A stretch of 7,046 bases of DNA from OMOG01 sp041485845. Its GTDB lineage: Bacteria > Acidobacteriota > Terriglobia > Bryobacterales > Bryobacteraceae. The DNA is taken from NCBI GenBank assembly GCA_041485845.1, contig JBGPKH010000483.1:1-7046 (forward strand), in the 5' to 3' direction. Positions 1-6,343 of the stretch are shown here, piece by piece. The position numbers and the translations under genes were made by a program. How positions within the stretch are numbered: the stretch's first letter is position 1; every line of letters starts with the position of its first letter. The notes under the pieces are model-generated. The model saw only the letters and a program-made list of their open reading frames with translations, did no database searches and was not told where the DNA came from.

Positions 1-183
1 AACCCGCTTTACTGGAAGCTGCTGCACGCCGCCGGTAAGTCCACCGGTCTGCCCGTTCTTTACAACACTTCGTTCAACCTGTTCGGCGAGCCCCTGGTGT
101 GTACCCCCCGCGACGCCGTGCGCAGTTTCTACTCCTCGGGCATCGACGCCATGTTCGTCGGCCACTTCTTTTTGCAGAAGTAG
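1..183 (+). CDS. Carbamoyltransferase (NodU/CmcH family), C-terminal end only
   Basis: The window opens inside this gene, in frame 1, and shows its last 60 residues before a TAG stop. The sequence fits the C-terminal domain of carbamoyltransferases such as NodU, CmcH and TobZ: NPLYWKLL, then GLPVLYNTSFN, GEPLVCTP, DAVRSFYSSGID and a final basic tail. In this family the protein passes a carbamoyl group from carbamoyl phosphate through carbamoyl-adenylate to a hydroxyl of a small molecule, sugar or antibiotic; the acceptor here cannot be told. The N-terminal Kae1-like domain lies outside the window. A decayed copy of the same 3' end lies at 4985-5281. The family assignment is confident and the substrate unknown. 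Confidence 0.88.
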   Translation, partial: NPLYWKLLHAAGKSTGLPVLYNTSFNLFGEPLVCTPRDAVRSFYSSGIDAMFVGHFFLQK

Positions 184-411
184 AAGACGCCGCTGGCCAC
201 CTCACGCCCGCCCTGAGAGAGAATGAATGCTCCGTTCGAGTCCTACCTGGGGAGCCAAAAATCCCTGCCTTGAAAACGTAGACGATTCCTCACAAAAACT
301 CGCCTGGCCGAGCGCCGTTATGTGCACTTAGTTTGTGGTAACTTGTAGCATTCTGACGAAGCTGGTGGCTGACGCTGCCGCCAAGCTGCTCGCAAGAATA
401 AGGGAGATCCC
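184..411. other. Intergenic stretch, no gene seen
   Basis: This 228-nt stretch separates the carbamoyltransferase stop from the orphan gene at 412. Short open frames here have no ribosome binding site or recognisable motif. It is more AT-rich than its surroundings near 255-350. It should hold the promoter of the 412-807 gene, but I found no pair of -35 and -10 boxes at normal spacing that I would defend. Confidence 0.5.
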
Positions 412-807
412 ATGAAGCGCGTTTTGCTGTTAGGCCTCGATCCGGAGACAGTGGATTTTTCTGACCCGGCTTTGCCACCAGGTATGACCGCTGAGAAGGT
501 CCACGCCGGCATCGCGGTTGCGATGAGGCAGTTCGCTGAACGCGGATGGGATGCCGACGTTGGTCTGATCCGGCCTGATGAAACCGCTGGGCCGGCAGTG
601 GAGCGTTACTTAGCTTCGAAGAGCTACGATTGCGTGGTAGTCGGAGGCGGCGTGCGCCTGCCACCCCGAAGTCTTGAATTATTCGAAGTCGTAATCAACA
701 CGATCCATAAGGCTGCCCCAGGCACGGCGATTGCCTTCAATACACGACCCGACGATAGCGCCGATGCTGCCGCCCGATGGTTGACGGCTGGAAGCCGGGC
801 TGTATAG
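412..807 (+). CDS. Conserved-looking protein of unknown function, Rossmann-like
   Basis: A 131-residue protein that I do not recognise by function. The ATG has a good ribosome binding site, AGGGAGA at 401-407, which supports this start. The chain alternates strands and helices: a hydrophobic first strand (KRVLLLGL, residues 2-9), a helix at about 25-44, strands at about 48-53 and 74-79 (CVVVGGG), a helix at about 84-101 and a strand near 106-110 (AIAFN). This resembles a small alpha/beta Rossmann or response-regulator-like fold; the glycine run at 78-80 sits where such folds often carry a functional loop. There is no signal peptide, membrane segment or obvious catalytic motif, so a cytosolic location is likely. 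It stands alone: no same-strand partner follows, and the convergent vapC ends 152 nt downstream. The gene is well supported; its function is not. Confidence 0.75.
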   Translation: MKRVLLLGLDPETVDFSDPALPPGMTAEKVHAGIAVAMRQFAERGWDADVGLIRPDETAGPAVERYLASKSYDCVVVGGGVRLPPRSLELFEVVINTIHKAAPGTAIAFNTRPDDSADAAARWLTAGSRAV

Positions 808-846
808 TCCAGCGTCCAACAAAACCAGGGCGCCGAGGCTCAAGCT

Positions 847-865
847 AACCGCCGCCAGGGCGGTT
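847..865. other. Perfect 7-bp inverted repeat between convergent genes
   Basis: AACCGCC and GGCGGTT form a perfect stem with a 5-nt loop, about 40 nt after the stop of the 131-residue gene and about 95 nt beyond the end of vapC. It sits where a terminator between convergent genes would be expected. No T-run follows on either strand, so a classical intrinsic terminator is not shown. Confidence 0.3.
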
Positions 866-959
866 CTAAGGCTGGATGCATCCAAACTGGGTGCCTGGTG
901 TGGATGGCTGGCCGGAATCCGGTGGTATGTTGCAGGGCCTCGGGCAGGCGCACCAGACC

Positions 960-1370
960 TCAGGCAACGAAGGGATCGACGACGCGCACGCCAGCGTCCA
1001 GGAAATCAGCACGGTTTCGCGTGACGACAGCCAGGCCGTGGACGACCGCCGTCGCCGCGATGAGGCTATCCTTGATCGGCATGGCTTTCCCGGTTGCGCG
1101 AAGCCGCGCCAGCAGTTCCGCCCATTTCAGCCCTGTGTCCGCGTCCCAGGGCAGACAGTGGAGACGCCCGACCCCCGTGTCGAACCAACGCTCCAGGGCG
1201 ATCCGCTTCCTTCCTTTGGGAAGGATGAGAATCCCGAATCGCAGTTCGCCGAGAACAGTGGGATCGACAGCGATGTCCCGCTCATGTGCGCGAAGCCACG
1301 CCACGACACGCGGATCGGGCGTCGGTTTCGTCGGCTCGCTTAGAACGTTGGCGTCGACCAAGTACTTCAC
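960..1370 (-). CDS. vapC: VapC-type PIN-domain ribonuclease toxin
   Basis: A 136-residue PIN-domain protein, the usual length for a VapC/FitB toxin. VapC proteins are Mg-dependent endoribonucleases that cut tRNA or rRNA and stop growth when freed from their antitoxin. The acidic active-site residues can be placed: D6 in LVDANVLSE, E42 in LGELRFGI, D101 in PIKDSLIAATA, and D122 in TRNRADF, with N119 beside it. All four are present, so the enzyme looks intact. The start is GTG, and its first base lies within the end of the antitoxin gene: the two genes overlap by 4 nt (1367-1370), giving translational coupling. The RNA target cannot be read from sequence. Family call and orientation are secure. 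Confidence 0.93.
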   Translation of the reverse strand: MKYLVDANVLSEPTKPTPDPRVVAWLRAHERDIAVDPTVLGELRFGILILPKGRKRIALERWFDTGVGRLHCLPWDADTGLKWAELLARLRATGKAMPIKDSLIAATAVVHGLAVVTRNRADFLDAGVRVVDPFVA

Positions 1371-1597
1371 AGCGCATCCGTGGACTCAGAGTCGATGGGC
1401 ACGAAGAAGTCCTTCTGTGGACAGGCGAGCAGCCAGTCGATGGCGCCCTCGTTCCGCGGAGCCGCACGCCGGACGAGGCGATAATCGCCACGATCGAGAC
1501 GCTCGACGTCGAACTCCTGCCCCGGTTCGATACGGTCCATCTGCCGGAACTCTGCCGGCAGAACGATCTGGCCCTTGGAGGAGACGGTAGTCTTCAT
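1367..1597 (-). CDS. vapB: VapB-type antitoxin, AbrB/SpoVT fold
   Basis: A 76-residue antitoxin just upstream of vapC. Residues 1-45 form a swapped-hairpin AbrB/SpoVT DNA-binding domain (MKTTVSSKGQIVLPAEFRQ start, with the KGQIVLP core). Residues 54-76 (WLLACP, KDFFVPIDS, STDAL) match the C-terminal tail that such antitoxins place in the toxin groove. In this family the VapBC complex represses its own operon by binding an inverted repeat. I chose the ATG at 1597 over an in-frame TTG at 1633 because the fold begins there, and because the TTG lies inside the probable -35 box and would be untranscribed. The ATG has no Shine-Dalgarno sequence, which fits a leaderless message. Confidence 0.9.
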   Translation of the reverse strand: MKTTVSSKGQIVLPAEFRQMDRIEPGQEFDVERLDRGDYRLVRRAAPRNEGAIDWLLACPQKDFFVPIDSESTDAL

Positions 1598-1599
1598 GT

Positions 1600-1620
1600 A
1601 GGTAAGATATCGTCTTACCT
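1600..1620. promoter_or_regulatory. Probable VapBC operator (8-bp inverted repeat)
   Basis: AGGTAAGA (1600-1607) and TCTTACCT (1613-1620) form a perfect inverted repeat with a 5-nt spacer. It begins 2 nt upstream of the vapB start codon and covers the predicted -10 box, the expected place for an autoregulatory site bound by an AbrB-fold antitoxin dimer. The repeat is seen directly; its role as operator is inferred from position and family behaviour. Confidence 0.75.
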
Positions 1621-1633
1621 GCCGCCGGGTCAA
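1604..1633 (-). promoter_or_regulatory. Predicted vapBC promoter, leaderless
   Basis: On the minus strand TTGACC (1628-1633, 5 of 6 to consensus) is followed after 18 nt by TATCTT (1604-1609, 4 of 6). Six bases separate the -10 box from the A of the vapB ATG, so transcription would begin at or very near the start codon itself. The lack of a ribosome binding site agrees with this. The spacing is one longer than ideal and the -10 is weak, as is common for a repressed promoter. Confidence 0.55.
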
Positions 1634-1696
1634 GCACCATTGTTTCGGCCGGCTCCCGCGAACGGCTTCGGTCCCGCGGCGCAGCTACGCGAGCTA

Positions 1697-4600
1697 TTAG
1701 AACTGAACGCGCGCGCCTAGCTGGAAGGCCCGCGGGCCGCCGGACCCGAAGACCTGGCCGGCGCGGCTGGTTGGCTGGCCGAACGAGAAGTTCTGGTTCG
1801 ACGGCGTCACCTGATCGAGGTTGGAGCTGAAGCCGCCCAGGTTGGCGACGTTAAAGATGTTGAAGCCTTCAGCGAAAATTGAGAGCCGGTAGCGCTCCCG
1901 GTAACTGAACGTCTTCGTCAGACGAACGTCCTGGGAGCTGAAATTGTCGCTCAATGCGTACGTGGACGGCAGCACGACCGAGGGGATCGTCTTGCCCAGA
2001 GCGTCTTTGGCGCCGGCGTAGCTCTTGTTCCAGGCCACGACGGCCTTTTCCAAGTCAGGCCTGCCGCAACCGCGGTTCAAACAGTTGTAGGCAAGGCCGG
2101 GGAGCGGCTGGCTGCTTGTGCCATCACCGGTCAGCTCCACACCGGAAACGGACGGCATCATCGGCCCCCTGCTGCTGGCCTGGGAAATCATTCCGAACTG
2201 AAACCCCCAAGGCAGATCGACCAATCCCGAGACGTTGAGGATATGACGCGCGCCTTGCGGGCCCCAACTTGCATTCCAGTGGTCCAGGTCAACGAGTCCG
2301 TTGTATCCGTGCTGATCGGTGAGTGCATAAGAAGCGGTGAACTGATACCGCCTGGCGAAGCGCTTATTGACTTTGACCAGCATCGCGTTGTAAACGGAGC
2401 GGCCGCCGGGAGTCCAGAACGTGATCGTACCGTTCGAGCATTCGACTCCGGGAGTGTTCTTTTGCGCGGCAGGACAGACCGGAATCACCGGCGAGCGGAC
2501 GCCGTTGATGAACCGGTTATAGCGGTTGTAATCCACCTCGCCGAACAGGGTGTTCAGATAGACGCGGCGGACGAAATCGACGTCCACCACGAGGTCTCTG
2601 CGGATCTGCCGCTGGACTCCGAGATTGAAATGCAGGCCGTGCTGTACAGGGTAGTCCTTGGGATAGAGCTGGGCGGCGGACTTGTTGATATCGATACCCC
2701 GGACGGAAAGGTCATTGAGGTTCTTGGGCGCGAGCTGCGCCGCGATGACCGGGCCCTGTTGCTGCTGGATCTGGAGGTACTGGCCGAGAGTCAGGTTGAT
2801 CAACTGCCCGGACGGCAATGGCGCGCCGATGGCGATGGGAGCGCCTCCCAGGCTGATGTTGAAAATGCCCGGAAAGATGTTGGTAAAGCCGGTTGTCGGG
2901 AATTGGATGCGGCCATTGCCGACCGGCCCTGTAAAGGCTCGCTCCTGAAGCCGCCGGTACAGCAGCTCCGTATCGTAGTAGATGCCAAAGCCGCCGCGCA
3001 CCACGGTTTTTTGAGCCTTGTCGACGGTCCACGCGAACCCTAAAGCAGGCGAGAAATTGCGATAGTTGTTGTTCGTCGGCGACAGATCGGATCCATAGAG
3101 CGGCGCCAGGTAAGCGGGCTTGTTGAGATCGCGGTTCACCAGCGTGCTTTCAAAGCTCCATGCGAGCCCGTAGTTCAGAGTAAAGCTAGGTCTGACTCGC
3201 CAGGAATCCGAAGCATAGAGGCGATAGCGGTTGTTTACCTTGGCTTTATCGACGTTATAAGGGGGCGGCTGGCTCGGATCGCCGATGCCCACGACACCAC
3301 CCAGGAACGGGAGATTGAGGAAGTCGGCGTTGGTCACAATTCTCGAGGGCAGCGTGGGGAAGAGCGCGGCGATTTGCGCTGCCGGCACATTGGAGCGGAC
3401 CAGCTCCGGTGGCGCAACGACGGTACAGGCCGGGTCGCAGTATCCCCAGAAGCCGGTGCCCGGCGCATATTCGACTTCGGCGCCGAAACGGAACGAGTGA
3501 CTGCCCCGCTGCCAGCTCAGCGAGTCGGTAAAGCCGAACTTGCGCAGATCGCGGCCCTGCGTCGCATTGGAAGTGTTGCCAATCGTCACGTTCGTGCCCG
3601 TGACCGCCACCTCCGGAAGTCCCAGGCCCACACAGCCGGGGCAATCGGAATCACTCGGGAACAGATTCCGGTTCTGCCAATACTGGTAGCTGAACCGAAA
3701 ATCATTCACTAGAGTCGATTTCAAAATGCTGGTGACGCCGAGCAGGCTCTGGTCGCTCCAGTTGGTGTTCCGGAGCCAGTGCGAGGGCAACTGTTGGCTT
3801 CCGGCAGGACCGAGCCCGGCGTTGCCGTCGTGCGAGTACCGCCCGAACAGGCGATGTCTCCGGCTGGCGTTGTAATCGAACCTGGCACTGAGGTTCTTCC
3901 CGTGATAGGGGCTGAAGTAATTGCCCGTCAGGGCCGCGGCAGACGACACGTTCGGCACATAAGTAACGACTTGGGTCTGATTCAGGTTTTCGTAGTTAAA
4001 GAAGAAGAAGAGGCGGTCCTTTTTCACCGGGCCGCCGATCCACGCCCCGGGGTTGCGGCGCGCAAAGAAAGGATCGGGGCTAAGCGGGTTGCGAGCCAAC
4101 CCGGGGTATGCCGACATATTGTGGTCGCGGAAGAAGAAGTAGCCGCTGCCGTGGAAATCGTTGCTTCCGCTGCGGGTGACCACATTGACCGCGCCGACGC
4201 TGGTGATACCGGTGGACAGGTCGAAATTGACAGACGAAATCTGGAACTCCTGCACCACCTCCTGGGAGAAGTTCATGCCGGTGTTGCCCTCGATACTGTT
4301 CCGGATATTACCTCCGTCCACCGTGATGGCGGTCTTATTCGAATCGCCGCCGAGCACCGAAACGGAGAAGAGGGAGTTGTACTGCGAAGTGGTTCCGGGG
4401 CTCACCGTGACGCCCGGCTCGAGGAAGGCCAGGTTAAGAAAACTGCGGCCGTTCAGCGGCAGATCCTGGATCTTTTCGCGAGTGATTACGCCCGTGATGG
4501 TATTGCTCGAGTATTCGATTTGCGCGCTGGCGGCTTCCACGTTGACCACCTCTTCGGTCTGGCCGAGCTCCAGGTGAAGGTCCACAGTAGTGATCGCGCC

Positions 4601-4906
4601 GGTCTCGACGGTTGCTTCGCGGACCACCGTTCGAAACCCCGCCATGCCGGCCTTCACCTGGTAGACGCCCGGAGGAAGCGCCGCCGCGGTATAGGAGCCG
4701 TCAATCGCCGTTAGCAGGTTTCGGAGCAATCCGGTGTCCCGGTTCGTCATGGTAATGACGGCATTAGGAACAACGGCGCCGGTGGCGTCGTGCACCGTGC
4801 CGGATATGGATCCGGTAGGTGTCTGCGCCCAGAGCGGCATCGATGGCAAGCAAAACGCGACACCCAACCAAAAGAGCCGCGGCAGCAGACGTGGTTGCGT
4901 TAACAT
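1697..4906 (-). CDS. Oar-like TonB-dependent receptor with N-terminal carboxypeptidase-regulatory-like domain
   Basis: A 1069-residue outer-membrane protein. The ATG at 4906 is preceded by GAGGGG (4915-4920) at good spacing; an upstream in-frame TTG at 4966 lacks this. Residues 1-27 are a signal peptide with a likely cut in PLWA-QTP. Residues 33-115 form a carboxypeptidase-regulatory-like beta-sandwich (SISGTVHDATGAVVPNA, YTAAALPPGVYQVKA, GFRT). The plug follows at about 118-245, with EEVVNVEA as a possible TonB-box-like start, DLPLNGRSFLNLAFLEPGV at 148-166 and VNVVTRSGSN at 240-249. The rest is a long beta-barrel ending in an aromatic-terminated strand (ARVQF) suited to BAM assembly. Such receptors import bulky ligands, often glycans or peptides, using TonB energy; the ligand here is unknown. 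All eight mature cysteines fall in four close pairs. The gene stands as a single unit. Confidence 0.95.
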   Translation of the reverse strand: MLTQPRLLPRLFWLGVAFCLPSMPLWAQTPTGSISGTVHDATGAVVPNAVITMTNRDTGLLRNLLTAIDGSYTAAALPPGVYQVKAGMAGFRTVVREATVETGAITTVDLHLELGQTEEVVNVEAASAQIEYSSNTITGVITREKIQDLPLNGRSFLNLAFLEPGVTVSPGTTSQYNSLFSVSVLGGDSNKTAITVDGGNIRNSIEGNTGMNFSQEVVQEFQISSVNFDLSTGITSVGAVNVVTRSGSNDFHGSGYFFFRDHNMSAYPGLARNPLSPDPFFARRNPGAWIGGPVKKDRLFFFFNYENLNQTQVVTYVPNVSSAAALTGNYFSPYHGKNLSARFDYNASRRHRLFGRYSHDGNAGLGPAGSQQLPSHWLRNTNWSDQSLLGVTSILKSTLVNDFRFSYQYWQNRNLFPSDSDCPGCVGLGLPEVAVTGTNVTIGNTSNATQGRDLRKFGFTDSLSWQRGSHSFRFGAEVEYAPGTGFWGYCDPACTVVAPPELVRSNVPAAQIAALFPTLPSRIVTNADFLNLPFLGGVVGIGDPSQPPPYNVDKAKVNNRYRLYASDSWRVRPSFTLNYGLAWSFESTLVNRDLNKPAYLAPLYGSDLSPTNNNYRNFSPALGFAWTVDKAQKTVVRGGFGIYYDTELLYRRLQERAFTGPVGNGRIQFPTTGFTNIFPGIFNISLGGAPIAIGAPLPSGQLINLTLGQYLQIQQQQGPVIAAQLAPKNLNDLSVRGIDINKSAAQLYPKDYPVQHGLHFNLGVQRQIRRDLVVDVDFVRRVYLNTLFGEVDYNRYNRFINGVRSPVIPVCPAAQKNTPGVECSNGTITFWTPGGRSVYNAMLVKVNKRFARRYQFTASYALTDQHGYNGLVDLDHWNASWGPQGARHILNVSGLVDLPWGFQFGMISQASSRGPMMPSVSGVELTGDGTSSQPLPGLAYNCLNRGCGRPDLEKAVVAWNKSYAGAKDALGKTIPSVVLPSTYALSDNFSSQDVRLTKTFSYRERYRLSIFAEGFNIFNVANLGGFSSNLDQVTPSNQNFSFGQPTSRAGQVFGSGGPRAFQLGARVQF

Positions 4907-4933
4907 TTCTGTATCCCCTCTGACTTCCGGCAA

Positions 4934-4979
4934 GCCGGTGTGCTCAGTAGACTTAATCACCGGCAAACGCCGTTGTCAA
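4934..4979 (-). promoter_or_regulatory. Predicted promoter of the TonB receptor, with inverted repeat
   Basis: On the minus strand a perfect TTGACA lies at 4974-4979. After 17 nt the best -10 candidate is the poor TTAAGT (4951-4956). A 7-bp inverted repeat, GCCGGTG (4934-4940 on +) with CACCGGC (4958-4964), has a 17-nt spacer that spans this -10 region, a plausible regulator site. Transcription would start some 40 nt upstream of the ribosome binding site. The -35 and the repeat are clear; the -10 is not. Confidence 0.4.
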
Positions 4980-4984
4980 GGGGG

Positions 4985-5281
4985 GAGAGAAATCGCCTGC
5001 CTGGCAACCGCAGCATTCTGGCGTCGCCGCTCGACCCTACTCCACTGAGAAGCTCAACATCTTCATCAAGCACCCCCAGCCGTTCCGCCAATTTGCCGCT
5101 CCCGTGCCGGCGGCCCGGTTCGCGTGCATACCGTGGATCGCAGCGAGAATCCGCTACTGGAAACTGCCGGCCGCCGCCGGATCGGCGAGCCCCTGGTGTG
5201 CGCGCCGGGCGATGCCGTGCGCAGCTTCTACTCCTCCGGCATCGACGCCATGTTCGCCGGCCGCTTCTTTTGCAGAAGTGA
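4985..5281 (+). pseudogene. Decayed carbamoyltransferase, C-terminal fragments in several frames
   Basis: Pieces of a NodU/CmcH-type carbamoyltransferase follow one another in family order but in shifting frames. First GNRSILASPLDPTP (from 5003), then after a one-base loss EKLNIFIKH and FRQFAAPV (frame of 5044). Then, with the several dozen residues normally lying between missing, VRVHTVDRSENP in the frame of 5124. Against the intact gene end, the start of the shared stretch (1-35 versus 5148-5180) has a 2-nt gap. Bases 36-83 of the intact copy are replaced by two bases (5181-5182), which removes the GLPVLYNTSFN core. From 5183 to 5281 the match is close, about ten substitutions in 98 positions. 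A run of five T (169-173) is four here (5268-5271), which throws the relic TGA at 5279-5281 out of frame. The product cannot be functional. The left limit is approximate. Confidence 0.88.
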
Positions 5282-5333
5282 TGCCGTCGTCAATGACAAT
5301 GCCGCCGCAGCAGGCATATCCCAAAATTCAGGC

Positions 5334-6239
5334 TCAAACGGCGGCGCTCTGCGGACGCTTCACTTCGGTGCGCGCCATTTCCTCGATGAAGGTGACGATC
5401 GCGGAGTGGTCGAGATCGCCCTTGCCGTCGTTCATGAGGGCCATGAGCATCTGCTGCACGCTGCTGGTCAGCGGGAGAGCGACCTTCATGGACTCGGCCG
5501 CGAGGAGCGCGTTGCGAAGATCCTTCTGATGGAGGCGGATGCGGAAGCCCGGCTTGAAATTGCGCCCGATGACCATGGGGGCTTTGGCGTTGAGCACGGT
5601 GCTGCCGGCGAGGCCGCCCTTGATGGCGTTGAATACAACTTCGGGGTCGAGCCCCGCGCGGGTCGCCAGCACCAGCGCCTCCCCCATGGCCGCGATGTTG
5701 CACGCCACGATGATCTGGTTGGCGAGCTTGGTGACGTTGCCCGCTCCCACCGGGCCGGTGAGCGTAACGCTCGAGCCCATGACCTGGAAAATGGGGAGCA
5801 GCTTCTGAAACACCGCGCCGTCGCCACCCACCATGATTGCCAGGGTGCCGTCGATGGCCTTGGGCTCGCCGCCGCTGACCGGCGCATCCAGGAATTCGAT
5901 GCCCTTCCTTGCGCACGCCGCACCCGCCTTTTGCGCCACGAGCGGGGAGATCGAGCTCATGTCGGCTACGGTGGAGCCGGGACGGGCGCCCTCCAGCACG
6001 CCGGTGGGGCCGAGGATGGCCTGCTCCACTTCCGGTCCGTCGGGCAGCATGGTGATGACGATCTCCGAGCGGGCGGCGACGTCGCGGCACGAGTCGCCGC
6101 GCGCGGCGCCGGCGGCTGCGACGCGGTCCAGCAGTTCGGGGACGATGTCGTAGACTACCAGCGAGTGGCCGGCCTTGAGAAGGTTCTTGGCCATCGCGTT
6201 CCCCATGATGCCCAAGCCGATGAATCCGATATTCGACAA
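5334..6239 (-). CDS. garR: Tartronate-semialdehyde (2-hydroxy-3-oxopropionate) reductase
   Basis: A 301-residue NAD(P)-dependent beta-hydroxyacid dehydrogenase. Such enzymes reduce tartronate semialdehyde to D-glycerate (EC 1.1.1.60), in glyoxylate or glucarate/galactarate use, in the cytosol. Residues 1-165 form the Rossmann domain: GLGIMG at 8-13, D31 after the second strand, MSSISP at 94-99 and the substrate loop DAPVSGGEPKAIDGT at 118-132. The catalytic lysine is K171 in NVTKLANQ, with N175 beside it; K239 in HQKDL is the second conserved lysine. GLAGSTVL (209-216) and NFKPGFRI (227-234) match E. coli GarR from memory and point away from 3-hydroxyisobutyrate dehydrogenase. Length is close to the 294-296 residues of GarR/GlxR. 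The start is a TTG at 6239: AAAGGAG (6247-6253) lies 7 nt upstream and the Rossmann strand begins at once. Upstream ATG codons would add a basic, unmatched extension. No sugar-acid gene is adjacent. Confidence 0.9.
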   Translation of the reverse strand: MSNIGFIGLGIMGNAMAKNLLKAGHSLVVYDIVPELLDRVAAAGAARGDSCRDVAARSEIVITMLPDGPEVEQAILGPTGVLEGARPGSTVADMSSISPLVAQKAGAACARKGIEFLDAPVSGGEPKAIDGTLAIMVGGDGAVFQKLLPIFQVMGSSVTLTGPVGAGNVTKLANQIIVACNIAAMGEALVLATRAGLDPEVVFNAIKGGLAGSTVLNAKAPMVIGRNFKPGFRIRLHQKDLRNALLAAESMKVALPLTSSVQQMLMALMNDGKGDLDHSAIVTFIEEMARTEVKRPQSAAV

Positions 6240-6265
6240 GTAGGCGCTCCTTTCGTTCACGTCAT

Positions 6266-6295
6266 ACAGTAGCCTGGAGCGGCGGGTCGAGGCAA
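6266..6295 (-). promoter_or_regulatory. Weak candidate promoter for garR
   Basis: On the minus strand TTGCCT (6290-6295) is followed after 18 nt by TACTGT (6266-6271), then 12 nt to the ribosome binding site. The terminator upstream means garR needs its own promoter, and this pair is the best I see in the gap. Both boxes are imperfect. Confidence 0.25.
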
Positions 6296-6343
6296 CTGGG
6301 GTGGTCTGTTTTGGCCAGGGAACAGGAGCGCTACCGCGATTGG

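Noticed and set aside
290..664. 124-codon minus-strand open frame opposite the 131-residue gene
   Set aside because: No ribosome binding site and a low-complexity Arg/Ser/Pro composition. The plus-strand gene has a good start signal and a fold-like pattern.
898..1590. 230-codon open frame on the plus strand over vapBC
   Set aside because: It is Arg/Ser/Pro-rich, overlaps both vapC and vapB in antisense, and has no family resemblance, whereas both minus-strand genes carry full family motifs.
1631..1633. TTG as the start of vapB, giving 88 residues
   Set aside because: It falls inside the likely -35 box, has no ribosome binding site, and adds 12 residues (translated from the operator) that are not part of the AbrB fold.
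1642..1696. Terminator between the TonB receptor and vapBC
   Set aside because: Only short repeats (direct TCCCGCG copies, AGCT pairs) are present, with no stable stem plus T-run, so none is called.
2243..3043. 266-codon open frame on the plus strand
   Set aside because: It lies wholly antisense to the TonB receptor, has no ribosome binding site or recognisable domain, and reflects GC-rich codon use of the true gene.
3996..4013. GAAGAA-type triplet run as a microsatellite
   Set aside because: It encodes a phenylalanine run on the minus strand in the early barrel of the TonB receptor, a common feature at that point of Oar-like receptors.
3779..4714. 311-codon open frame on the plus strand
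   Set aside because: Antisense to the plug and early barrel of the TonB receptor. Its composition (Val, Glu, Arg, Ala-rich without motifs) is typical of a reverse-strand shadow.
5299..5317. 5-bp inverted repeat (ATGCC / GGCAT) after garR as a terminator
   Set aside because: The stem is short and no T-run follows on the minus strand; it may be chance in GC-rich DNA.
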